Shown piece after piece: positions 1 to 12,359 of a stretch of 64,000 bases of DNA (position 1 is its first letter; each line of letters opens with the position of its first letter). A program made the translations under genes and the position numbers. Below the pieces are notes generated by a model. It ran no database searches, had not been told where the DNA came from, and worked only from the letters and a program-made list of their open reading frames with translations. The stretch is taken from contig NC_068970.1 in the NCBI RefSeq assembly GCF_016808095.1, positions 13,498,501 through 13,562,500 on the forward strand, read 5' to 3'. The DNA comes from Vigna angularis (taxonomy: Eukaryota > Streptophyta > Magnoliopsida > Fabales > Fabaceae).

Positions 1-1003
1 AAGGTTTGTAATCCTTTAAAAATTGTTTAATTTAATGTTTAATGCATCCAAGATAATACTTTAAGAATGAAATTCAATACTTTTAGTAATGATTATCGAA
101 TGTCCATCTATATTAAAATAAAATTTTCTAATTTTGTATTTTGGATACTTTAAGTACGTGCTTGACTAAAAAAGCACGAAGAAGAAACAAATAGTGAGTT
201 TAGTAGTATGAACCCGAAGAAAGCTGAGTTGTCAGAGGAGAATTATATAACTGTCCGTTTTGTTTTTTTGTCTGTTTTACATATGGAAAAAGTATTTTTA
301 ACAAATTTTTTTTATAAGTGCTTACGAGTTAGTTTGTGATTGATTGATTTTAAATAAGTAAACCATAGTAATACATGATTTATTATCAAAAAATTGTTAA
401 AAAAAAATTATTAATGATCTTTTACTTATATCACTAAATACAAATAAAAAAACAGGGATAAATTTGTAATTGATAAAAGTATTACTTTTTTATTTTTTAT
501 TTAAAACCACATATATATTATCACTCTTTTTTTAAAAAAAAAATAATCATTTTCATTTATTTCCCTCCTCACTCAACTTCATGGAAATTTCTAAGCCGTT
601 CCATTTAGTTGGAAAAATTAAATAATAATAGTAATAGGTCTATTCACGTATTTGACGAGTTCAAAAGTCACGCACTCAAGATGCTATTTTTCTTTCATTC
701 AAAGTTAGGCGATTCTTTATCTCTTTCTTGAATAAAATTTTCAAAGATACGTGTATAGAATAACATTTGAAAATTAATTGTAGAACTACTTTTTGATAAC
801 TTTTATATATATATATATATATATAATTAAATTCCGATAGTTAAACTGTAAAATAAAAAATATCCTTTTAATTTTATTAAATTCAAAATCATTTTATATT
901 TTCTTAAATAAAATTTATATAAATAAATGTCAATTATAAGATTAGTAAACCTAAAATATATAACTAATCCATAATTCAGAATACATAATGGTTACTTAAT
1001 ATT
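1..1003. other. AT-rich intergenic DNA, no gene seen
   Basis: No open frame of useful length, no recognisable protein homology and no RNA gene was seen here. The stretch contains poly-A/T runs and a short AT repeat near 806-824. It ends where an LTR-like start (TGTAAGACCC) begins. Confidence 0.6.
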
Positions 1004-1925
1004 TGTAAGACCCATAAAAAAAATAAAAGTAATTTATATATGTTGTGATTTTGAATAATTATTTATGGTGTGAAAAATGTATAATGAAAGTTGTTAGACC
1101 CAAATTAATTGTGATAACATGTTTTATTTCATTTTGTTCCATAATTATAATAAGATGTTATATGATACTAATATGATATTAAAGTATTGAGTATATGATT
1201 TTAATATTTTATTTTAGTATATTGTATAACTAGGATATATATATATATCAATATTTTATTAAGTTAGAATATATATCTAGTATATGAGTTGTCTATAGTA
1301 GAAATACTCATTATTTTGTCTAATGAAAATGTAACATCTTACTTTTCTCTCTTCCATAAGGAGGTCTTATCTTCTTTTCCCCCACACACCTATAATTCAT
1401 TTCTTTCCACCTAACAACTTCGAAATTTTAACTCCACTCCAAACTTCTGCCCAATGAAACCAAATAGGACAAACCTACAAAAGTTGAAGTGATATTGTGG
1501 GAAACATTAAGCGTATATTAAGGGAGAGGGGTCTCTTTGTGGTAGGAACCATTCAACACTAAGGTTGTTGGTTTTCAAGGATAAATACATTGGTTTTTTG
1601 CCTTAATAAAACTTAAGAAAACAAATTAAAACTTAGGAGAGAAGTGAGGTTGGTATGAGAAAGAAAGAAAATGGTGCACAAAGTAGAGAAGTTGGACAAA
1701 CTCAGTCTAGATCTAGACGTTTGGAGTTACTAAACTTGAGGTAGGGGAACTAATCATTTCTTATATATGATATTTATACATGTTATGATCATGAATATGA
1801 GCTATGAACATGTTAAAATTTTGGTAATGGTAGCTATATATTCACTTGTGTAAATTTAGTTTTCATGATTATAATTTTATTATTTTCGAGTTACTATGGT
1901 AAAACCTTCCTTTTATTTTTTTTTT

Positions 1926-2790
1926 ACCGTTGGATTCAGGTAACATTTTAATATATGAATCCTAAGACCTATTTATTCACTTTGATTGTTCGGATAATTA
2001 ATTAGAAGTCTGTACTTGGAGAAATAAATCCTGCATGTTTGAGTAAATTAATTACCCTGTAATTCTGTTACTGAGTCCTCTTGGTAAAATATAGATTCTG
2101 ACCTATTTGACCGTTAGATCAACCTGAAAATTTGGTATATGCTTCCTAAGATATATCACTACACCTTGATCGATTGAATTTGTAATTGGAAGTCTATGTT
2201 TTGAGAAATTAATTTCGAAATTGTGAAAAATTTGATGAACACTATAATTTTGTTCTTAAGTTGGTAAAAACTTCAAATATATTTCATTTACCGTTAGATT
2301 GAGCCCAAACTTTAGTATGTAGTGCATAAGACATATTAAGTCATCTTGATCGTTCAGATTTGTAATTAGATGTCTGTGTTTAGAGGAATTTATTCCGCAT
2401 TTTGAGTATAATCGAAAACCACTTAAATTCATGTCCTTATGTTACCTCGGTAACACCTCAATATCTACCTAGTTAAGCGTTAGATTAATCTGAAATTTTA
2501 ATATGTAGTTCCTAACACATAGTGAATTACTCTGACCTTTCAGATTTTAAATCGGAGGTACAGATGTAGAGATATTAGTTTCATATCTTCTCAGGGATCT
2601 CAATATTGCTTAATTTCTATTTTTGGATCATTTATACAAAAATTAAGATTTCTACCTTCTTAACCGTTGGATCGGACTGAAAATTTTACCATATGATCTA
2701 AACATGTTTTTAATTAGTTTGATTGGTTCAGATCTTTAATTAATGATATGTGTAACGAGTAATCTTTCCACGAAATAGTAAATTTATTTG
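1926..2790 (+). repeat. Tandem ~180 bp repeat inside old LTR, about 5 units
   Basis: Each unit begins with a variant of ACCGTTGGATC, at about 1926, 2110, 2290, 2476 and 2663. A second recognisable block resembling 'TTGATCGTTCAGAT' follows 55-75 bp later. Spacing is 180-187 bp and copies are strongly diverged. The same anchor motif and a similar period (about 177 bp) recur in the LTR at 56783-60268, so the repeat belongs to the LTR family and not to this locus. Confidence 0.65.
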
Positions 2791-2981
2791 TATTGGGTAA
2801 AATCTTGAGTAATTATATTCTTAAATTGTATGTGTAGTTGTATTTTGAGGATTGGAAGATGAGTAATATGATATATTATATATTAGAAATTAAATTATAT
2901 TGAATATTATTGAGTTTGTAATCATTATTTGAGTTAAGTCATGGATTGTAAATCATTTGATGGTAAATTTGGATGGGTTGT

Positions 2982-4218
2982 TGATAATGACATATTTTAC
3001 CATGAATTCAGTAATGAATTAAGAAAAAATGTCAACTCTTCCTTAACTTTTTACCTTGTAAATCCTAGTTTTCTTTTATTTTGTTAAGTGGTTGCACCTT
3101 AAGCTCTAATGAGATATTTTGATCACTAATCCCTTCTTTTATGTGCTTAAAGTAGTTGGAAGAACTCTATGCATCAAATGAAGGTACTGGAAACCAAGAA
3201 AAGCAAGAAAAACAACAAAAATGAAGAACTAGAATTCTGTTGAAGCTAGCTCGGGCCCCCTTGGTCTATGGGGGCTTGAGCGCCAGTGCATCAGGACTGT
3301 CGTGCGCCTGAGCCCCCCTCCTACTGGGGGCTGGAGCACCAACTTTGCTGACATGGCAGATTTGCCCTATTTAACTCAAAGGCATGAAGAGCTTAACATC
3401 TTTTGACACCCAGATGTGTTTTCTCTCATTTGGAGCACTTGGAGGTGAGCTCGGAGCTATTGAAACAATGCATCTTCTTCCTTGGGTCTTCTTCCTTCTT
3501 CCATTTCCACCATTATTGTAAGCTCAAGCTCTCCATTCATGGAGAGCTAGTTTCATTGTTGTTGGGGGATTGATGTAACCACTGAAATCTTATGTAAACT
3601 ACTTTGCTTTGAATGAATATATGCCTCTTCCATTGATTGTGAGTGTTTAATTCCTTTTCTTAATGCTTGTTGTGAAGTAGCTACTTATGACACGATTTTA
3701 GGGTTTGCTTGATATTGGGAAATGTTGGGTAAATCTGGATGTCTTAAATAATATCTAGGGATAGAGCTAGGACCTTGGTTGTCTTAAATCTCAATTCTTA
3801 ATGCGGAAATAATTGTTAGGTCTTCCAAGGGATTGGAGCCTAATAAAGAAGTCTAGGCTCTCTCTACCAAGGGATTGGGTTTGAGTAATTTAGTAGATTG
3901 ACATTGGCATATTAATGAAGAGGAAGTGATTTTCTTTACATAAGAGGGAAGTAGGTGAAATCATACCCCCAACAATACCATTCCATATCATTTCAAATCT
4001 TCCCATTTCCAAGTGTTTGAGTATCAAAGATCACTTTTATCATTTATGTTGCATGTTTACTTTAGTTGCACTAAAACCTAAATTATGAAACATTCTTTAG
4101 TCTGAGTTAGTTGAAATTTATACGATTGTTTGGTGACACAAGTCTCTTGGGAAACAATATCCGGTCTTACCGGTTTTATTACTTGAAATGATTTGGTATA
4201 CTTGCCAAAGTCTCAACA
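2982..4218 (+). mobile_element. Solo LTR, 1237 bp, target duplication GTTGT
   Basis: The unit begins TGATAATGAC and ends GTCTCAACA (TG...CA ends). It is flanked by a perfect 5-bp direct repeat GTTGT at 2977-2981 and 4219-4223. It contains a GC-rich block with short inverted motifs (about 3240-3350, with 'gggggctt' and 'ctgggggctgg') and the end-proximal 'ggtatacttgccaaagtctc' stretch common to many legume LTRs. No internal domain or second LTR is present, so it looks like a solo LTR left by LTR-LTR recombination. It interrupts the older LTR at 1004-5090 and is therefore younger. A relative in opposite orientation lies at 39006-41038. Confidence 0.75.
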
Positions 4219-4271
4219 GTTGTATAGGTATTCTTGCCATAATTGTAAATTCGAATTTTATTTATTTTCTA

Positions 4272-4635
4272 CAAATTTGGTAAGTTAGGAGGAGAGAGGT
4301 TCAAAGCCGGACACTACTTTGGTAAGTAGGTGGGAGGATGAGAGGCCAGTTTGACATAAACCGTACTGCTTTGGTAAGTAGGTGGAATGTCCCATGCTAT
4401 GCTACTTTGGTAAGTAGATAATATCACTTGTTTGTGTTACTTTGGTAAGTAGAGAATATTACCTTGTTGTGCTACTTTGGTAAGTAGACAATATCACCTT
4501 GTTGCTACTTTGGTAAGTAGATAAAAAAAATAACCTTGTTAGATTACTTTGGTAAGTAGTCAATATCACATGACTATGCTACTTTGGTTAGTAGACAGAA
4601 GGATTGTTGACTGCTTTGCTTTGGTAAGTAGGCAG
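4272..4635 (+). repeat. Minisatellite with core ACTTTGGTAAGTAG, about 10 copies
   Basis: The core recurs at roughly 35-bp spacing at about 4274, 4313, 4366, 4400, 4436, 4471, 4505, 4544, 4577 and 4612. The middle copies also share a following 'ataatatcac' segment. It lies in the old LTR just upstream of the 'agctcaccctact' module. The two other LTRs carry different short repeats at the equivalent place. Confidence 0.8.
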
Positions 4636-5180
4636 GTTAATAATATGTTGTATTGAATCTAGTAAATGGACTAATGATTTTGACTTGAGAAATATTATAT
4701 AGTATTAATGTGATAGTCTGTTCTTGAGTATGTTTGAGATGCATCAATTGGACTGATTCTCACACTTGTGATATTAGTAAGATTGCAGATGATGTATATT
4801 TCTTGATTCGATTAGCTCACCCTACTGTTTGTGTTTGTGTATGTGAATGCAATGATCGTATAATGTGTGATATTATACGGGAGTAGAAACTATTTTAGAT
4901 GAATTAGCATATGGTTCTGGACTTGCTTAGAAGATGAGAGATCTGTGAGGAAAAGAGACATGGAGAATTTCTAAATAATTATACGTTTGAATTTCCAAAC
5001 TGTGTGAAATTTTAAATTTTAGAATTTTCTGAACTGTGTGGAATTTTATTTTCAAAAGACTTGTGTTGTAATAAAGAACTTAATATTTTTTTGGTGTTGA
5101 ATGAACATTTGTCTGAAGGCGAATATGTCAATGACTCAACTCTTTACAAAGGCAAATTGTTTAACAACGAATGTTTTTTA

Positions 5181-5421
5181 TTTTTTTCAGTTGGGGCTAC
5201 AATAAGGATGACAGAGAAAATGTTAGAGTCAAATAGATGAAAGAGAAAGGATTGAGAGGAACGAGAGAGATGAATAAGGGTGGAGGTTTCTTGTTTTTTT
5301 AGTTTTGAGAATGAAAATTATTCAAATACCCTTAATCTTAAAACTTAGAATCCATAATATATGGGGGCATTTTTATCTACTAAAATCCAGTACACATTAC
5401 TAAAATGTATCAACTGAAAAA
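5181..5421 (+). mobile_element. MITE-like dispersed repeat, copy 1
   Basis: The segment begins TTTTTTTCAGTTG and ends CAACTGAAAAA, so the ends are inverted repeats of about 11 bp. Its body (GAGAG-rich, then a T-run followed by 'agttttgagaatgaaaatta', then 'acttagaatccataatat') is repeated at 45716-45945 and, inverted, at 62921-63070. A fragment is at about 63707-63752. There is no coding capacity. The superfamily is not identified. Confidence 0.6.
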
Positions 5422-5443
5422 GAGTGTACGCATGTTAGCAAAG

Positions 5444-5444
<1 letters not shown>

Positions 5445-5512
<68 letters not shown>
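5445..5512. repeat. (TA)n microsatellite
   Basis: About 34 uninterrupted TA dinucleotides. It lies just beyond the MITE-like repeat. Confidence 0.95.
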
Positions 5513-5513
<1 letters not shown>

Positions 5514-7590
5514 TTTTAGATATCGCTTTCTTAGCAAAGATTTTCAAAATAATTTTACAATGAATATTTAATGACTCATATTCTGTGTATACATATTTAA
5601 AGCCTATTTTGTATTCTCAATAAGCTTTTGATATATATGTCTGATTCTAGTATGCTTACTATTTTTTTATCAATTAGGATAAGTTGTGCTTGTTATGTTT
5701 TAATTTCACCACATTTTTAGTTAATATGACACTTCTATACTTTTTTTCCCCTATAATTTGATATGTAAATATTATTTTCAGTTGATTCTTTTTCATTAAG
5801 TTCTAGACATCTATGGTTTTAAAACAAACATCAGGTTTCCTGAATTTGGAGTTTCTATTTTTTTTTATTTTGGAAGTTAGGATAAATTTACTTAATTTCA
5901 TATATACTGGATTAATGTTGAAGTATTTATAATTGGATCCAAAACTAAGACCTAATTTGCATTCCTAATAAGACTAATTAAACTCTAGTTAGAAAATCAT
6001 TGATTTATTTTCTAATTTTTCATACTAAATTAATTGATTCTCTCTTTTATCCTTTTTTTTCTGATATAGCTAACATAACACATTTTACATTAGTTCAAAT
6101 TTAAGCTACGTGATATACTCAGGAAGTTTTGTGGCGACGCGATTGGTGACAATGGAGGTGTTTTTGCAGGATTAGGAGAAGCAAATGAAGGCGGTAGAGT
6201 GCAGGAGAAGCTTTCTAATGGTGACGGTGAGCGACTGTAACAAAAACTAACAAGAACAATGACTCTTCAAGTCCCAACAGGGGCAGCGATGACCCTCCAA
6301 AGTCTAATGACATACCAACATATAGTAGACTGAAATCAAGGACGACCAACAATGGAGAACCAAAAATGCAGCAATGGAGAAAACACAAAATGCATGAGCT
6401 AGAATGCGTGAGCAAATAACAGTGAAAGTGGAATTGTATATAGTGGAATTTCTAGGATTTCTCTTTCACAGAGGGAGATTAAGAAAACAGAATATTATGT
6501 GCAATGTATATAGTAGAATAAACACAACTATATGCATCTTCGTATTCGGTTTAAATTTAATTCAATTTTGCAGAACTGAGTTGTAGAAGTATTGTATGTA
6601 TATATTATTATAATATTATGTTTTGAAATTATTTCTAATTTGATTTTCAATTTTTTTTCTCATACTTTTAATAACAAAATTGTCTAGTCGACCTAATTAT
6701 CTTAATAAACATTTTCTTTAATGAATATTTTATAAATAATTTACACATGTTTGTGGAGTAATACAAAATTTGAGGTTATAATAATACATCATATTTATCG
6801 GAGTCTTATTTTTTTTTAGCTGAATGTTCACGCAAGTATATAATTATATTCCCTTTCCACGGCGCATTTTACGGATCCCAACATTTTTTTTTCTGTGATG
6901 ATCAGCATCAGTTACCTATAATGCGAGCTATAATATGTTACATGTTATAAAGAACAAACGAAAAAACAAAGTTATACTTGATTCTCAGAACCGACTATGT
7001 TTTTCGTAGAAATGAATATTTTCGATTAGTTTTTTCAATGCATGTGTTATTTCACTACTTGCATCAGCATTCAGCGTAAATATAAGTTTTGGGCTGCTTA
7101 CTCTCCATAGGTAAAAGCATGCAAGCATGCGAGGAAATGGTACAGTGATATATTTTCATATTTATTTGAGACATACGTAAAATAATTATAAAAAAATAAA
7201 ATTTATATTCTTAAAAAAAATGTCAAATAGATATAAAAAATTTATGTGTGTGAAATTATATTTTTTTCATGCACAAATAGCCATCGTACGTACGTGCTTG
7301 ACGCAATCAATGGATAAGCAGAAAACATACACAGATCAAACAAATATACAAGACCAAAGTATATTTTGGAAAAGTATTTTTAACTTTGACGAACATCAAG
7401 CAGAAAACACTTCTCTCCGTTTTAACATTCAAGGTTAAACCATGAATTTTATTTCACAACCGCTATCCAACCACACACCCATCGTTACTTTAGTAGTAAC
7501 TTTCTCCAAAACATAAAGGAAAGAAGAAGAAATGAAACATTGAAGAGACTATATATTAAAGGTGGATATGTGAAGGTTTACATCCACTTC
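5513..7590. other. AT-rich intergenic DNA, no gene seen
   Basis: Short open frames of 60-135 codons occur (for example minus strand 6215-6415 and plus strand 7220-7438). They show no recognisable motif and have composition typical of chance frames. Nothing else was recognised. Confidence 0.5.
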
Positions 7591-8234
7591 CTAAAAGGGT
7601 ATTGGTTGAAGGAGAAGTGGAACCTTCTTGTTGACAGTGATTCCATATCTCTCGTTCATGTCAATACCTTGCACAGTTGCATCAGTTTTAGCCACTTTCC
7701 AATCGAACCAATAAAGAAGATTAGCAAGAGCATACTCAGCTACACTGATCCCAAATGTAATTCCAGGGCATCCCCTTCTTCCGCCACCGAATGGAATATA
7801 CAAATCTTGTCCTTTGAAATCTACGTCCCTCTTTTCAAATCTATCAGGAAGGAACTCATCTGGTCTTTCCCAAAGTTCAGGGTCTCTCTGTATGGCCCAT
7901 GCGTTCAACATTACTCTTGTCTTGGCTGGAATCTCGTACCCTCTTAGTTTCACAGCAGAGGTTGTCTCCCTAGGAAGAAGAGGACCTGCCCCAGCTGTAG
8001 CAACATGAGAGGGCCATGCTTGTGAGAGAGGGCTTGCAAGGAACGGTGCGGCAACGTGCCAAGCTGATGAAGATTTCCGATGAAGGGTATCTTAGGTGGG
8101 GATGAAGGTAAATTTCTTTTGGTTCTTCTGGAGAGTTTAAACACGACGAAGACGATGCTGATGAAGATGCAAAGTAAGGACAGGGAGAGCGTTGAACTTT
8201 GACGACATGGTCTTGGAGTGGATTCAAGTGTCAT
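7591..8234 (-). pseudogene. CYP71-family cytochrome P450 pseudogene (internal deletion)
   Basis: Read on the minus strand, the sequence encodes a P450 N terminus. It has a start MTLES at 8234, a hydrophobic anchor, a basic stretch SRRTKR and the proline-rich hinge and following block ([20 protein letters not shown]), up to MLLQLGQ at about 7995. It then jumps directly to the C-terminal part: [20 protein letters not shown], the ERPDEFLPDRF block, the haem-binding FGGGRRGCPG motif and a normal stop at 7591. Missing are the B- to I-helix part, the oxygen-binding AGxDTT motif, the ExxR motif and the whole intron. The join is also out of frame: the N-terminal frame stops 11 codons after LGQ, so no functional P450 can be made. 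The join lies in a GGTCCTCTT stretch. It is related to the three intact P450 genes in this window but is not a recent copy of any. An open frame extends upstream to an ATG at 8288, but the family start fits 8234. Confidence 0.9.
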
Positions 8235-8288
8235 TTCCCAGTTTTCCAGAAATGACAATGATCTGAACACCCATGTGTTTTGCAACAA

Positions 8289-11200
8289 ATAACTACAACC
8301 ACTTCACAATTATTTTTAATAATATAATAATATAACTACAAATGATATTTTTGACACACAATATTTTTACATACATTATTCTTTTTTTATCTTTTATTTT
8401 TTTTTAAAAAACTAATTTTTAAGACCATTTTACCCTGTCAAATGAATGTTAAGGTGAGTCATGCTACTCTTACTCACCATATAAATATACTTGTATTATT
8501 TTTTTTTATTGTTAAATATCACGGTAAACACTGTCCTTGAAGTTCAAATATTTCTATCCACAATATGCAATAATAAAGTATGGTAACCTATTTTTAAGTG
8601 ACTGATCTTCTTGATTAATAATTTTGAAAAGTCAAAATAATGTATTTAAAATTTATATATTTAATTATGGTCACTTAACATAAGAAAAATAAGTATATAA
8701 TTTAACTTTAAAATGAATTATACGTATAAAAGATTTTTTTCCTTTAAATTTTTTAACTCATTAATAACTAAATTAGAACTAAAATTTTAGTTTTTTCTTT
8801 CAATTTAAATAATCATATTATCGATAAAAAATCATTTTTCATTTTATTCTGTAATTTTATTTTAATAATCTTCAATACATAAAATGATATTTTTATTGTA
8901 AATGTAGAAATATAAAGAGTTAAAAAAGGAACATTTAAATTACAATCTCTTTAACTCATTGGATGCTTTCCTATTAAATAAATTCTTTTAATTTAATCTT
9001 TTTAACTCAGATAATCCCATGTGTTTTAGGACATTGCTCCATATCAACTTCCAAAGGATTAATAGGAAGGTTTCACTTATAATTCTTTGAATCTTAAAAA
9101 AATTCCTTTAATTGAACAATTAGATTATTAATATTATGCTTTAGAATATGTGAAGGTAAATTTGTTTTGGGATAACTTCCATATTATAATTATTAAAGAA
9201 ATAAATCTATTTTTTTTCTTATTCATCAATATACGTATTTGAAAAAAACAAAATTCAAGACTAAAAGAATAATTTTTAAAATTATAATAAAAAATTAAAA
9301 GATGAAATTACTAAAAGAAAAAATATATGGTAATCAAGCAACGGCTAAAAATCAATTATGAGAAAATACACAGCACATACATTTTTCTATGTTCATGAAA
9401 ATTGACTATACAAAAGACTCGAGATAAAAAAAATGCTAACAATAAAACTAACATTTTACTAATCAAATGAGAATTTTGAAGAGCAAAAAGAGAGAAAAGA
9501 TTCCATGTGAAAGACATTTACATATGGATTAATCGATTCTAACAGACGGGCATAGCTTTTTTTAGCGCGTACTCTGAAAGCAATCAGGTTAAAATTCTTA
9601 AACCAAAACGTGAGATTAATGTTAGAGTTTGGAAACGTCGACAGGACCTCTGAAAGAGTTATTTTTTTTTATTTAACATTTTTTTTAAAAATAAAACAGA
9701 ATATATGAGAAATGAGAACAAAAAGTAATAAGTAATTTGTTTTTATTCTTTTCTTCGAAACAAAAGAAAACATGTAAGAGTGAAAGATGAATATAATCTT
9801 AGTAACTAAAAAAATAATGAAAGATAAAATAAAAATTATCATAATAAATTTTTTATTATATTTAGTTTTATGTTTTATTATTTATTAATATTAGATGGTG
9901 TTCTTTACAAAAAAAAAAACTAGATAATTTAATTTCCCTCTTTTCCAATAATACTCCATGGGATTTGTTTATTTTTAAAAAAATTTGGAAAACCCTACAT
10001 CCCCCTGCTTCCACTATCATCCGCCCGTGGATTTCAATATTCGCGTGGTTTCGAATTGTTATTGTTGGATATGTTAGCACCGTGAAGCATTAAATAGAGA
10101 GGATGCGATGGATTTTGCAAATTGCAGGTGAAATAACGCACCCGCACTAAAGAAACCAGATTAGTCTACCGTCTCGAGGACACCAATTACGAAGAAATTG
10201 TTGAAGATTCTGGCGCTAAAACTTTTCTACTTCACCATATTCATTACAAGAAATTGAAGAGTAGATGGGAAAATCAAATATCCGAAGCAAATATCTCCCA
10301 TAAATGTCCACTATACCGATAACACCTGACGGAAACAATATTTTCTTGCGATCATACCTATATTTAATTCTTTTTTTTCTTTATCAACAACCTGATATTG
10401 TTACATTGGTTAAAACGGATCACCCAATCTGATACGACTCGGTTTTATGTGAATTGGTTACGAATTAATATAACTTAATTTATCTATTAATGAGTCAAAA
10501 AAAAATTCGAATTCAACCTGATACACAATTTTCTTTAAATTAGTGGATAAACTAGTTGGTTTATTGACTCACTTATTTACTATTTTCTTTAAATAAAAAG
10601 AAGTTATAATTTAAATTTAAACAAATATTTTTTCTAAAATATTTAATTAATTTTGAAAATAAAAAATTTAAATAATTTTTTCAAACAAAAATAAAATAAT
10701 AAATATTCTTTATAAGTTGAATTTAAATGAGTGGAATCGAAATCTAAGATACAATTTTCTTTATGATGAATCAAATTTACCCGGGACTGTAACCCTAACG
10801 ACAGGTTCTAGTGTTTTACTTTACTTTGTGTGGGGTTCAATAAAACCATTCCCAGTGTCTTCACATTGATAAGTAACGGGACCACTTTAACGTCTGCATG
10901 TCAGAAGGACATAAGTACACGTTCACCACTTAAATCAGAAGATGTTTGTAGAAATGTCCATCAAAGGTTAGAGATATAATATTCAGTTAAGTTTAAATTT
11001 TATTAGTTTAATACAGTATTAGTATAATATGTACTAATTGAGATTTGGATTTATGTAGTCATGTGTGGTAGGGTTCCTTCGATTCGATTCGATTCTCAGT
11101 ATGAATTTCTTGACTAGGAACAATATGTCAGAAATAAGTTTATTGATTAGAAATAAAATCATATTATTATTGAACTGATTTGATAAGATTAAATTAAACT

Positions 11201-12359
11201 TCAATTATATTATTATTTTGTAGATTTTTTCATTCTCTAGTTAATCTAAGTAAGAAAAGATTTGATATTCATTAACACAAAAAAGGTTTTAATGTGTTAA
11301 CACAATTTGAACGAAATATTTATAAAAATATCACTACATATTTTTAAGGTTAATTTTAGTATCTGTAGAGACATGCTGATATTATAAACTCTTTCTGTAT
11401 AATTCTACACTCACCCAAATTTAAATTCTTACCAGAACACTTACTCGGTATACTAGATTTTCTCCATACTAAGGTTTAATTGCTAATCTTTTTGTCCATT
11501 TCTTTGATACATGCATGACTATTTTCTTATCTTTGTCTCAAACTTATTATTCCACTGCCGTGCTTTAAGTCCTTTTGTTTTATGAAGTTTTTCTTTTAGA
11601 AGATGGACTCTGCTTTGAATATTAAAAGTGTCAATCTTCCTTAACTGCTGATTTAAAATTCTTATTCTGTTATCAGCCATTCATTCATAATTCTAAAAGG
11701 TTTTGGGTCCAATGTGTTTCCTTAAATATCAAGATAATGGACAGTGCTATATAAGATATTTCTATCTACAACATATGCATTCGAATGAAAACACAATGAA
11801 CGGAAAGCCCTGATCGAAAGGAAAAAAAGATTTGAAAGCCGAAAAGAAGAGTGACAGAAAATGCAGATACAAGTTTGATTTTGTTATTTAATTAGACAAT
11901 CATAGACCAATCCTCGGTGGAATTACGTCACACTTGTCCGATTTTATGATTTGTCATATTTCTTCCTCTAATAAAAACAAACCCTACTATTATTATAATC
12001 TAAATGAGTGAATGAAGACAACTCAACCTTCTATTATTTTATCTGAAAAAGAAAATTTACAATAGAAAGCAAGCAATCATGCTCCATAAGAAAATAGAAC
12101 CCTGAGAAAGGAGCAACTTCTGTATTTACTTCTATTATTCTTTTCGTTATAGTGGGAGAAAGTCAAATTCTTTATTGTGTTTAAATGAGTATGTTTTAGG
12201 TATAGTAAATATGTCCTCTTTTAAGCATTTAAAATTTGTTACATATATTTTTTCTAAAAATATAACCAATAATTTACATACTTGAATCATATTTTAATAT
12301 TTTTATCTTTAAAAGCACAATATATTGAAAACTAATTGAATTACAATCTTTTACAAGAA
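8289..12359. other. AT-rich intergenic DNA with one short coding-like stretch
   Basis: Apart from the stretch described at 10128-10330, nothing recognisable was found. The sequence is dominated by A/T runs. Around 10420-10800 there is weakly structured sequence of the kind found in decayed non-autonomous DNA transposons, but no ends could be defined. Confidence 0.45.
10128..10330 (+). other. Short coding-like stretch, unidentified
   Basis: A frame entered after a stop near 10137 and ending with TAA near 10325 reads with normal amino-acid composition: RLVYRLEDTNYEEIVEDSG, then HHIHYKKLKSRWENQ. It is preceded by a possible 3' splice acceptor (TTGCAG) at about 10121-10126. The local GC content is higher than the surroundings. 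I do not recognise the family. It may be a relic exon or a chance frame. Confidence 0.25.

Larger units (their letters stand above)
1004..5090 (+). mobile_element. Old Ty3/gypsy-type LTR (solo or fragment)
   Basis: The left edge starts TGTAAGACCC, the same ten bases that begin the LTRs of the young element at 30300-37108 (read on its minus strand). Further in, 4812-4895 carries the same module as those LTRs and as the solo LTR at 56783-60268: a 'agctcaccctact' block, then a block around 'atgatcgtataat' and 'atacgggag'. The interior has five imperfect copies of a 180-187 bp unit (1926-2790), a short-unit array (4272-4635) and a younger solo LTR (2982-4218). No matching right terminus was found, so the right boundary is approximate and the element may be truncated. 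No coding domain remains. Assignment to Ty3/gypsy is by similarity to the 30-37 kb element. Confidence 0.6.

Noticed and set aside
4272..4635. Regular direct repeats reminiscent of a CRISPR array
   Set aside because: Plant nuclear context, imperfect units, spacers themselves similar, no cas genes; it is an LTR minisatellite.
7540..8008. Plus-strand frames over the P450 pseudogene, and similar ones over the other P450 exons (15627-15812, 23018-23281, 41706-41969)
   Set aside because: They are antisense shadows of the conserved P450 C-terminal coding sequence.
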